NCBI GenBank assembly: GCA_013399015.1
Contig: VWZX01002271.1
Coordinates: forward strand, 1,116,001 to 1,180,000
DNA: 64,000 bases
Source: Galbula dea
Lineage: Eukaryota; Chordata; Aves; Piciformes; Galbulidae
Direction of reading: 5' to 3'
Each line of letters begins with the position of its first letter. Positions within the stretch are counted from its first letter, which is position 1. This document shows positions 36,429-47,443 of this stretch, piece by piece. Below the pieces are notes generated by a model, which did no database searches, was not told where the DNA came from, and saw only the letters and a list, made by a program, of their open reading frames with translations. Position numbers and translations under genes: made by a program.

Positions 36429-39400
36429 ACCAGTATTACCTGATCTTTGCCTTCTGCAGTAAAGCAGACATGGATATAATAACCCAGGCCAAATGTGTGC
36501 TTTCAGCCTTGCCCATCACGAGGCATCAGCAGAGGGGTAAGAACTGCAGTGATAAAGCTGTACAGGCAAGTTATCTGGTTCCAACAGCATTCCCTGGAAT
36601 AGCAACATATTCCCAGCCTGGCTTGATAGCTTTTTAAGTCAAGATTCCTTCTGTCAATTTCTACTGGCCTTGTAAAACACCAAGCCACTGCCTTCTGAGG
36701 GCACAGTACTTAGCTTTGGGCCAGCATTAATAACTCTATCACTGTATGATTCATTCCCCACCTCTGGAGCAGGACTCCCCCATTACACACCCAGCCCAGC
36801 TCCCTGATGCTCCAGGAGCCCTCCTGACACTGCATGCACCATGGCACCAGAGCAGGAGCCACAGAAGGCCTGCACAAAGCAGATCCAACAGGTAAGGAGG
36901 CAGCAGGCTGCTGCTGCCTCTCCAGAGCTGGACACTGGCCTTGCATGGGTGCTCAGCAGAGCAGGACCTCAACTGTTCACCTGGATTTCACTGCAACACT
37001 GATCACAAAGCACATCACCCATCTACCTGTAGGGAAATCTGGCTGGGGAGCATCTCAGCACTGAAAAGACTGGCTGTTGGCAGAGATGACAGTACTTTTC
37101 ATGACTCAAACAGTACAGAAGAGGAGGAATTGCTGGGTTTGTGGACTTAGCTTTTACCTCTCAGACTAGTCAGCCTTAGGGGGCACAGCCTGCAATGTGG
37201 GATACAGACACCTGTGAAAGCACAAACAAACTGACACCTTCATTGTAGCTGGCCATAAGGGAGGTCAGAAAGGCTGTCAGCCCTCCTGACACCTGATTTC
37301 ATACAGTTCTCCCTGATGAGTGAGGGTGTAAAGATACCTCAGAAGGAAATACACCCAGAGCACCATCATGCAGGAGGCCTACCTCTCAATTTCTGTAAAC
37401 AGCAGCTTATCTCAAAGAAATTCCTTAATCATTTTAAGTAAAGAAGGCTCCAGCATATCAGATTTAATCAGAGAGTCACAATCTTCTGTCTTCTTTTATT
37501 TTATGTACACAAACTACTGTCTTCTCTTCCACAAACAATGCTACTGAGAAGTGTTTGCACTTCCTTCCTATCTCATGTGCCTCTGCTACCCCTGGGCATG
37601 CTTTTAAAGGCAGTACCAACTGATTGGTAATTAACTTGCACTCTGGTTTAGTTACTATTTCCCAGGATAGCTTATGCAGAAAACCTATTTCACCCAGAGC
37701 ATGGTTTTAGCCAGAGGCAGAACACAATACCTAGTGAAACAGGGTTCTTCCCCCTTCTAGGGGAGTAAATAACCATGGATGCACAAGAAACAATGCCTGC
37801 AGATAAAAAGAATGCCTCCAGATAATAATGTTTGTCAGAAGAGATGTGCACATTTCTTTGAACTGATATTTATACCCTGCTAACTATTTGGGGAAAGTCT
37901 CAGAGCCCTTCTCACAAAAGAAATCACTGCTAGAGGTCTATTTGTTCCCCTCAAGTCTAGGTTTCTTTTCAACTGGCAAGTTCTCAGCCATTTGAGTCAC
38001 TCAGACCTATTCTAACAGGTGTTCTACCCAAGATTATGCCTGTCCAAGTTGTCAGAAAACACTTTGTAAAACATTCTAATGGCCTTCAGCTCTCAAACAG
38101 CCCAGCTCACATTTTGCAAGACCTGGGTTCACTGTTAAGTCCTCACCCTCTTGTTCTTACTCTGCTTTGCCCTGAAAAGCAAGGGACATTGCTGTTACAC
38201 TACACCAAGAGCACACAGCACAGCTGACAGCTTCAATAAGTTGTACAAGCAGGCAGCAAAAAAGGGTAGGTCACCTTAGGGTCTTTTTTTCCCTTATAGC
38301 CAGTGGAACAGCAATTTGGAGAATGTTCTGCTCAGCAGGTTTTCAGCTTCTGATTTCCCCCTCTGCTCTTAAAGACATTAGAGAGGCAAACTAGGAGAGG
38401 AAGGACTGTGGCACAGGCTTTGAAGCAACACTGCCCATGGACTAAAGCAGAGACAGAGGTCATCTCCCCTCCCAAAGTAAAAGGAGAGTAGAACACTCTA
38501 CCACTCACTTGCATACCCCAGCATTATACTCCACTTAAGCCACCTTCACAGACATGGGTGTTTGCTTCAGGATGCTGCACCTAACAGCACAACCTATGCA
38601 AAGCCCTGAGTGATGAGGGGATGTTAGATGGGAGCTTCTGCTGAAGGAGGAACAAGATGCCAGCAGCACTTTCCAGCTTCCTCTGTTGGCTGCATGGCCT
38701 CCTGTAGTCTGGCATGACAACAGCATTGCACTAAACTCCCTCCACTACAGACACATGACAATGGCCTCAGAGCTGACAAGTGCCACACCATTTGGAGTAG
38801 TTGTTCCATTTCTTAACTAGATACAGCTCATGCTACTGCAGCAGAGGAACTGCTAGAAATGGGCTGGACTGAAGAGGACATGAAACAACTCCAGTAGCCT
38901 GAGCAAGGTGAACCCAGACACAGTTGGAGAGAAAGGAGCTTGTTCTTAGCACATGAAGGCCACAGTACTCAGTGCTGACACACACACACACATCTCCCCC
39001 AGTAGTAGCTGACACCACAGAAAAATGATTCCACATGCAAAAGTCTCCCTTATCACAAGGATTTATAAAAATAAACCTGAAGTACAACTGCTGCTTCCCC
39101 ATTAGGGTGATGTTTACCAAAGGAGTCTCAGGCTGCAGACTGTGTCATAGGAAATGCCATTATCTTCTCCTGTGCCAATGGAACTTGACAGATTTCAACA
39201 ATAACATGCCTAAAATCATTTTCCTCTACCAAACATGCAGAGCAGGCAGAAATTCAGGATGGCTTCATGGAGGAGTAGGCATCTCACACAGAGCAATTCC
39301 TTTTCTCAGGAATCCAATTCCTGCTTTGTTTAAATGCTTGAAAGTACTTCACAGGTTCTACTACTAAGCACTAGCCTCCAAAAGCTCCAGTGAGGAACTA

Positions 39401-39786
39401 GGAACTTACACATCTGTGCAAGCAGAGAGGAACAATATCTCAGCTGATCAAATTTCAAGCTGACAAAAATCAAATCAATGAGTATCAGAAGTGGATATCC
39501 TGAAACACTGAGTTGTGAAGCACAGAGACTGGATCAGATTCCTGACTTCAGTTACTTCCAGAAGAGGAATTTGGACATGGCAGCAAAGTGCATCATGGGA
39601 AAGAGAACATTAGACCAAACAGAACAGAAAAAAACCAACAGACAAAAAGAGATTCTACCACAATCTCAACATTTCAAACACTTTCTGTGGCCCATGAAAT
39701 ACTGTAACACCTTCTCTGTTACCTCCTGTATCACTTGATTATTTTACTCCATTTTCAATGAAGTAAATTCATTAAGCCACTCAGAC
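36429..39786. other. No gene recognised
   Basis: Unique sequence with short frames only, apart from the AC microsatellite at 38978-38992. Confidence 0.5.
38978..38992. repeat. (AC)n microsatellite, 15 bases
   Basis: Seven and a half uninterrupted AC dinucleotides. Confidence 0.95.
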
Positions 39787-40212
39787 AGAATCACAGAATC
39801 ACCAGAGTTGGAAGGGACCTCAAAGATCATCTAGTTCCAACCCCCCCTGCCTGGCAGGAACACCATCCACTAGATCAGGTTGCCCAGGGCCCCATCAAGC
39901 CTTGTCTTAAAAGCTTCCAGGGATGAGGCTTTCACAACCTCTCTGGGCAACCTGTTCCACTGCCTAACCACCCTCACAGTGAAGAACTTCCTCCTAATAC
40001 CCAACCTAAATCTACCCTCCCCTAGCTTGCACCCATTTCCCCTGGTTCTATCACTGTCTGACCTCCTCAAAAGTCCCTCCCCAGCTTTCTTGTAGCCCCC
40101 TTCAGATACTGGAAGGCCACAAGAAGGTCTCCTGGGAGCCTTCTCCTCTGCAGACTGAACAACCCCAACTCTCTCAGCCTGTCCTCGTAGCAGAGGTGCT
40201 CCAGGCCTCTGG
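39787..40212 (-). mobile_element. CR1 LINE, young subfamily
   Basis: Antisense copy of about 425 bases, starting with the terminal AGAATCACAGAATCACC and ending by truncation at CCAGGCCTCTGG. The ORF2 C-terminus is open in 39870-40070 on the minus strand. Confidence 0.95.
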
Positions 40213-41130
40213 CTTATCTCAGTTTATATGAAAATAGTTACATTTCTGTAATTAAACAACAACCAACCTGATGTCCCTTAGAGGTAGGTTCTCAGCTGGT
40301 GTCAATCTCAGTGAAGGTGGGAGTATTTGTGCCACCTAAGATCCACTTCTCACTTCTGCAGAGGCAAGTCACAATCATTTCAAACTGCTCCAATGACTAC
40401 TTTCTCATTGCTACAAAATGTTGGAGTGCTTGATACAACTATAGGAAATATCTCTTATGAACTATGGCTCTCATCACCCTTGAATACAAAACAGACACTG
40501 TAAACCCAGCAAAGGCTGCTCCACCAGTCTGACTGTAAAGGGACAGGCTCCATCATCTCCCCTGAGGAATCTCACACTGTGACCCCAGGAATAAAGGCAA
40601 ACACAATCACTTGTCTCTTCTGACAACTTAGCCAGAATACATTAAGTATCCAGAGATACAATTAACAGCTTTTACAGCCAAAATGTGCCATTGCTCATAA
40701 ATCCTAGCCTCCCAGAAAACCCCTAAGAATCCATTACATTGTACCAGCTACTCCCTTAGGAAGAGCTGTATTTTACTGTATTGTGTTCCCCAGAAAAACA
40801 GACTTCCTTCAAAGAGAAATAGTGAGTGTCAAACCTGCCTTGGCAGTGAGCACCCATAAAAGTGGCTCTGTAGGGGCCAAGAGCATTCAAAGCACAGGAA
40901 ACATGAAGCCATGTGCAAATGTTCAAAGACCCCTAAGATCTGGCCCTGCTCTAAGCCATGGCCATTTTCCACTGCTAGAGATCTCTGCAGCCAGGCACCC
41001 TGCAGTCCAGGGAGCAGCCAGGGAGCCAGGAGCTGCAACTGAGCCTGACCTGGTGCCTGTAGCTGGCAGCACTAGGAAGTGCAGGGGAGGGGAGTTTAAT
41101 TTGTGACAAATGGCTAGGGATAGTACATAA
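40213..41130. other. No gene recognised
   Basis: Unique sequence between two CR1 copies; nothing convincing seen. Confidence 0.5.
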
Positions 41131-41868
41131 ACCCAGACTGGTGGGGGTGGGAAGGGACCTCTGGGGATCATCCAGTCCAACCCCCTGCTAAAGCAGGGGC
41201 ACCCACAGCAGCTTGACCAGGATCACCTCCAGCTGAGGTTGGGATCTCTCCACACAAGGAGACTCCACAACATCTCTGGGCAGCCTGGGCCAGGGCTCCA
41301 ACACCCTCACACCAAACAACTTTCTCCTCCTGCTCAGCTGGAGCCTCCTGGCTTCCAGTTAGTGCCCAGTGCCCCTTGGGCTGTCCCTGGGCACCACTGA
41401 GCAGAGTCTGGCCCCAGCCTCTTGCTCAGCATTGAGCAGCTCCCCTCTGGGGCTGCTCTTCTCCAGGCTCAGCAGCCCCAGGGCTCTCAGCCTTTCCTCC
41501 TGCCAGAGATGCTCCAGTGCCCTCAGCATCTTCCTAGCCTCCCATGGACTCTCTCCAGTACTTCCTTGTCCCTCCTGAACTGGGGAGCCCACATCTGGAC
41601 CCAGGACTCCAGATGAGGCCTTGTTACTAGGGCAGAGTAGAGAGGGAGAACTTCCCTTGCCCTGCTGGTCACACTCTTCTCAATGCACCCCAGGAGACCA
41701 TTGGCCTTCTTGGCCATGAGGGCACATTGCTGCCTCATGCTGAACTTGTGCACCAGGACTGAGAGCTCCTTCTCCATAGACCTGCTTTCCAGCAGCTCCA
41801 TCTCTAACCTGAACTGGTCCATGTGGTTATTCCTCCCCTGCTGCAAGACCCTACACTTGCCCTGTTAG
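41131..41868 (-). mobile_element. CR1 LINE, longest copy in the window, about 740 bases
   Basis: Antisense CR1 from GGGGTGGGAAGGGACCTCTG to GACCCTACACTTGCCCTGTT. It covers the 3' UTR, the ORF2 C-terminus, and further upstream CR1 sequence (LECxxGRARE-type region, now decayed). It pairs closely with the copy at 19558. Confidence 0.95.
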
Positions 41869-44842
41869 AACTGGAACAATCTGCAGCTGCTGGGGTTTGC
41901 TATACAAGAGGTTAGAAATGCCAAAATTGAGTCCTCACTGCAGCCACTGCAATCCAGATAGGGTTTATTTCCCCTTTTTGTTATCTTTCTTCCACATTAA
42001 ACAATTTGCCTGCTTTGTTTATATTGTCAATAGTACTGTGTGCCAAGTGAGAGATAAAAATTTATTTAGAATTTAATTAAGTTTCCAAAGCCACTGGGAA
42101 AACAATGGAAAGCAGACATGTGAAGGGGGAGGGAAACTTTAGCAGGATATGAAGTTCAAAGCTGTTTTCCAGTTCTTCCTTTTAAAAAAGAATCTGAATC
42201 TTGGACATTAACTACTTAATCATATTCCATTAAGACAGTGTGCATCCTGTGCAGGTGACTAGAATTAAAATTCAAGGCACCAGAAGCAAGCTCAATGTAT
42301 TTTGTGGTCACAGGCTGGTGTATTTACTTTGAGAATATTTCCTCCAAACAGGCTAAGCCCAGAACACCAGCAGCTTCACTCAAAAAAGGCCAAAGTTACA
42401 AAGCACTGCAAGAACAAAACTGAAGGGCAACAGCCTCTGATCAATACTCCCAGCTTTCTATTTTTAAAACCTGTGGTGCATTTAGTGTAAGAAAGCCAAG
42501 AGTCATTCTGCTATCTGTTGAAGCTTGAAGGTAATCCAGCACAACCCAACAAAACCCAGTAGAGCTGCTCTGCATTCACACCAGCATGAAATTCAATCCA
42601 CTCCCAAAATAAAGAAGGGGGCAGAAAGCTGGTGGCAGGAGGAAATATTTCCAATGCACAGCTCAAAGGACTGCTCAACTATTCCTTCACAGTGATGAAA
42701 GAAAAGGTATTTCAACCAGAACAGCAACCAACCTAAATCACACTCAGATTATGCCACAGGACTACAGGAGATGCAAAGTTGGGAAGTGACACATTGAAGG
42801 CAGCACACAAGAGCAGGCTCAGATAAAAGGCCACATGAAGTAGATCCTATTAAAAACAAAAAAAGAGTTCTGGTTTTGTTGCTTTCTATAAAAATCATGT
42901 CAGCTTCTTCTCCCTGGAAGGAAGCTTCTATGCCAGAGAAAGAGAGAGGGGCAGTGAGAAGCAGATCCAAGGCAGGGGAACAAAAGCAGATCAGAGCAGT
43001 GAAAACAAGGCAGCAGCCAGTCCCAAAAGAGTCTGGCACACAATAAAACACACCAGTAATTACCAGCCTCTGAGCAGCCTTGGGTGAGAGACAGGGGAAG
43101 AGCTGCAGATGAGAGGAACAGATGGAAAGACAAAGCCACTCAGGACTCAGAATACAGAGTCCCAGCATGGAGAATCTCCACCAGTGTACATCTTGCACTC
43201 TTTATTTCCCTAAGTAGGTCAAGCCAGGGGGTCTTTACCACTTGGCTGCTGTCTGCAGTAAGAAGTTCTGAAGTGAAGAGGATGGATCCCCAACAACTCC
43301 CCAAAAATATTGTGAGCATGCCTGGGAAATGAAGACATCAATATACTCATGTTGGAAGTCCTTTCAACACAGAAATCCAGTCAAGTTAATTCCAGCAATG
43401 TAAAGAACCATGGTACAGTGCACTTGAGGAGAAGAGATGGAAGAGGACAAAATAGAAAGTGCTTTCAGAATGACCAGAGAGCCTGGGGGGAGGGGGGTGA
43501 GAGGAGGTGTGCCTGTGGAATTTATAGACAGATCTGGCAGACACCAAAAAGCCTTGAAAATTGCATTGAGTTTTCTTATCAAGAGGAATTACTTTCCCCC
43601 CTTCATCTTAAAAGTTTCTCAGTACTCTGCTATGGAAACAAATCTCTGATGTTAATAATAATACACTCCACTCATTAACATTCCCTGACCAGAAGGTTTG
43701 TGAACACAGCAACTAAAAACTCAGGAGCAGACTAATGGGTTGTTCAGGTAAGTGTACAAAATCTAGTCCAAATACTAAATAATCCCAAACATTACAGCTG
43801 CTACTGTACAGGCACCAACAAAAGGCTCTCTCTTTTTCACTCTGCACACTCAAATCATTCAAATGCTGCAACACTGGCATATGTGTAGATAATCCTGAGC
43901 AGGGATGACTCTGAATGCTAAGCAACAGTTGATTTTAAGGGAGCAGGAACACAGATTGGCCATTGTACACCACTTGCCATGTGGTCATGCACAACAGCCT
44001 CAGCATGCCTTTTGGCATGAGGCATGGGCCACCATTTCCAAGAAACAAGAATTTAGTCAATATTTGATCTAAAAACCCCTGAACAGCACAAGAATTAAAA
44101 AAAGATGCTTAATGCTGAAGATTATGTTCCCTCCTCTGCAAAACCAGGCCTGACCCAAAGCCTGCTGTTTCAGTGGAAGGACTCCCACTGCCCTCACTGC
44201 TGTTTGGCTAGAACACAGAGGGGAAGAGAATATTGCTGGAGCTCATGGGTAAGGAAAATCATGACAGCAGCAGCATGATGACACTGCCCCAGCTGTGGCA
44301 TTTCAGCCAGAAGACTGGGACAGACTCAAAAGCCCTGGTAGGCAATCTCTGATGAGTCATTTGTCCTCTGGATCTCACTTCTCCACTCCTTCCCTCACTC
44401 CTCCTGTCAAGTTTTTCAAGACCTCCTGATGCAGTTAAAACAAAAAGTCACCACCACCACAAATCAGCATGGCATAGGGAAGCTGCACTGGCTTCTGTCC
44501 TCTCTGGACATTCTCAAAGCCCAGATTTCCAGCTTGAATTTAAGCCTTCCTCATGCAACAGCAAGGGCTCACTAGCCCAGGATCACAGTGCAGCACAAGC
44601 ACCACTCTCCAGTGCCACTGGGACAGAACAAAGTGCATAACTGGGCAAGGTGAAATCTGCAGTGTGATACCTGATGGCAGGCAAGCTCAGCTCAGGTGAT
44701 GGAGTTTATTCTTAAGATGAACACCAAGGTTCCACTCACTGCTCAGGGGCTCTTCTACATCTACTTCTGTATCTTCTCTTCTGCATCAGAACTCTACCAA
44801 CACCAGCACCCAAACAATTAAAATCTACAGACTGCCTCTGAT
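41869..44842. other. No gene recognised
   Basis: Unique AT-leaning DNA. The 149-codon minus frame at 42749-43198 has hydrophobic low-complexity composition and no recognisable family. No repeat was recognised. Confidence 0.5.
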
Positions 44843-45222
44843 TCACAGAGTCACAGAATATTAGGGGTTGGAAGGGACCTCTGGAGATCATCTAGTCCAA
44901 CCCCTCTGGCAGAACAGGCTCATCTACAGCAGGTTCCACACAGTGACATCCAGGCAGGTTTTGAATGTCTCCAGAGACAGAGACTCCACTACCTCCCTAG
45001 GCAGACAGTTCCAGTGCTCCTTATGTTTAGATGGAACTTCCTATGTTCCAGTTAGTGCCATCACCTCTTGTCCTGTCATGGGCCACCACTGAAAAAAGCC
45101 TGGCCCCATGCTCCTGACACCCACCCAGTAAGTATTTATAAGCACTGATAAGATCCCTCCTCAGTCTGCTCTTCTCCAGGCTACACAGACCCAGCTCTCA
45201 GCCTTTCCCTGTAAGAGAGATG
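44843..45222 (-). mobile_element. CR1 LINE 3' region, older subfamily
   Basis: Antisense fragment beginning TTCACAGAGTCACAGAATAT and continuing through GGGGTTGGAAGGGACCTCTG, CCTCTTGTCCTGTCATGGGC and AAGATCCCTCCTCAGTCTGC. It is a distinct subfamily from the other copies. Confidence 0.93.
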
Positions 45223-45370
45223 GACATCAGGAACTACACTTAAGAGGTACAGGAAGGTACAAGCACTGACAAACTATTACAGACTTCTCACACATCTGTC
45301 AAATGCAGGCATAACCCAACAAACAAAACACAGAAGCCTCTGTCAGACCACACCTCAAATCTCTTTGGTA

Positions 45371-45429
45371 GAGTCACAGAATGTCCCCAGTTGGAAGGGA
45401 CCCAGAAGGATTCTCAAGTCCAACACCAT
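45371..45429 (-). mobile_element. CR1 LINE 3' terminal stub
   Basis: About 59 bases: GAGTCACAGAATG, then GTTGGAAGGGACCCAGAAGG and CAAGTCCAACACCATG. Very strongly truncated. Confidence 0.75.
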
Positions 45430-45895
45430 GTGTTCACAGTGGAATGGAGCACCTGCAGCTACCCCTCCAAACTCTCCTTTCCAAGACACACTTTGGCATT
45501 CAGAAGAGAAAAGAGAGGTTTTTCAGTGTTAACAGCTCTGTGTTCTGGTGTGCCCAGAATGTCTGAATGTACAACAGTGATCTGAGGATGTGCTTTCACA
45601 CCAGAAAGCTTGTTTGTTCTTGTAACTGACAAACAAGAGAGAACACCTCTTCTACAAGCCTTGTCTCACTTGAATACATACAGCAGCTAGTAGAAAAAAA
45701 GGGGGAGTCATATTTGGGGAGCTAGAATTGATTTGGTTTAATATTCAGTAGCTAACAGCAGTGAGTGCTGCACCACTGCTGCCAGGGGCTCTACATCAGC
45801 TGGTCACAAGCTAGAAATGATGCTAAGTCTAAGAGTTGCCTTTGGATTTCTCTTGGAGAGAGACCAAGAAACCAAAGCACTATTTAGACACTTAC

Positions 45896-46180
45896 TCTCC
45901 ATGCAGGGTGGGAGTGTCATTCCCCAGAGATGACCAGAGCACTACAAAGCAGGCAATCGTTTCAACTTCTGCTTCTTTTCTCAACCCACAGCACGTAGGA
46001 GGTAAGCTGATAGCTGGGCTGGGCTGTCCTAGAAGAGGCCTCAGGGAAGGAGGTTCTCTATTGTCATAGCGACTGGATTCTCCTCCCATCTCCCCCAGCA
46101 CGGTGAGCAGCATTGCACTGCCATCTCTTGGCACATCGTCAGATAACAGTTGAGATAACAAGTACAAGATTAAACTGACA
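45896..46180 (-). other. Candidate exon in a CpG-retaining segment (minus strand)
   Basis: On the minus strand a pyrimidine-rich acceptor (TTAATGTCTTTTTTAG, AG at 46182-46181) and a consensus donor (GGAGA|GTAAGT at 45896/45895) bracket 285 bases that are open throughout in one frame, with phase 2 at both ends (one base, 94 codons, two bases). The predicted peptide (for example SDDVPRDGSAMLLTVLGEMG) matches no family I recognise. Five CpGs fall between 45,958 and 46,138 in a region otherwise nearly CpG-free, which suggests constraint or lack of methylation. The + strand also has good splice-like signals here (acceptor ending at 45991, donor after 46102), so a non-coding exon on either strand, or an enhancer, is equally possible. 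Confidence 0.3.
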
Positions 46181-46682
46181 CTAAAAAAGACATTAAAAGA
46201 TTAAAAAAACCAAAAGATGGTTCTCTCATTAGCCAACTAAAACCAGACTGATGCTCTAGGGGAAAAGTCTAGTTGATATCCAGTGTACTTCCCTGGCTCT
46301 CAGGATTTGTACTTAATGTCAGATACACCTAAAGAAAAAAAAGCAACTGTTAAAGAGTTCAAATATGACCTAAAATCCTTTACTTTTTCCATTAAAGAGA
46401 GTAATTAATTTTTATAGCCAGTTCATATGAGTAGCACAGTCACTGCCCTGAACTGAAGACTTTATTCACATGATTAATACAGTATCAAAATGCCAGCAGA
46501 GCTGTGGGCAAAAAAGATGGCTTGAAGTTGTTGGTCCTTTCAAGTACATAAAATCATAAATAACAACTGAAAATCTACAGCAAAGACAAAGGGGTAGAGC
46601 CTAGTGCTGCCTGCATACACTGGAAATAAAGGGGCAGCAGAAAGCAGTTACTAGCAAGATTCTGCTGTACAATGTTCACACT
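46181..46682. other. No gene recognised
   Basis: AT-rich unique sequence between the candidate exon and the next CR1; no feature recognised. Confidence 0.5.
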
Positions 46683-46893
46683 AGGTTCTTCACCCAAAGG
46701 GTGGTGAGGCACTGGAACAGGTTGCCCAGAGAGGTTGTGGAGGCCACATCCCTGGTAGTGTTCAAGGCCAGGCTGGATGTGGCCCTGGATGACCTGGTCT
46801 AGTGCATGTGGCATCCCTGCCCATGGCAGGAGGGTTGGAACTAGATGATCTTCAAGGTCCTTTCCAACCTAAGCCATTCTATGATCCTGTGAT
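46683..46893 (+). mobile_element. CR1 LINE 3' end
   Basis: Sense fragment with AGGTTCTTCACCCAAAGGGT, CTGGATGTGGCCCTGGATGA, a 3' UTR CTAGTGCATGTGGCATCCCT and a terminal CTATGATCCTGTGATT. Intermediate age. Confidence 0.93.
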
Positions 46894-47226
46894 TCCTCTA
46901 AGATGAGGTCTAAGAGATCCCCAAAATATTGCAACAGCTCCAGGAAATATTACCAGGATTTAAATGCTGACAGTTACCAATGAAAGAAACAACTCAGTGT
47001 TAAGCATGGAGAAACATCATCACCCTCTGGTGGAAACACTGTTCATACCAATGTTCCCAACTCCAGTTTCCACACCTCTGGCAGGGGAATCTGGTACTCC
47101 AGATGTCTCACCCTCTGCTGCAGGTCCCTTCCTCCTCTACATCTACAAGGTCTAGAACTTCCCAGTGGCTGGAATTGTTTGGTATACACAAAACAAGGAT
47201 TGAAATGCAAGTCTCCATCAATATCA

Positions 47227-47443
47227 TTGGATATTAGGAGGAAGTTCTTCACTATGAGGGTGGTGAGACACTGGAACAGGTTGCCCAGAGAGGCTGTGGA
47301 AGCCTCATCCCTGGAAGCTTTTAAGATAAAGCTTGATGGGGCCCTGGGCAACCTGATCTAGTGGATGGTGTCCCTGTCAGGCAGGGGGGTTGGAACTAGA
47401 TGATCTTGAAGGTGCCTTCCAACTCTGACAATCCTATGATCAT
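47227..47443 (+). mobile_element. CR1 LINE 3' end, young subfamily
   Basis: Sense fragment from TTGGATATTAGGAGGAAGTT to AATCCTATGATCAT, with the ORF2 C-terminus still open (47179-47361). It lies about 335 bases downstream of another sense CR1 of a different subfamily. Confidence 0.94.

Noticed and set aside
45992..46102. + strand exon between a strong acceptor and the GCACG|GTGAGC donor
   Set aside because: All three + frames could not be tied to a coding product and the minus-strand model covers the same bases with a full-length open frame; kept only as an alternative.
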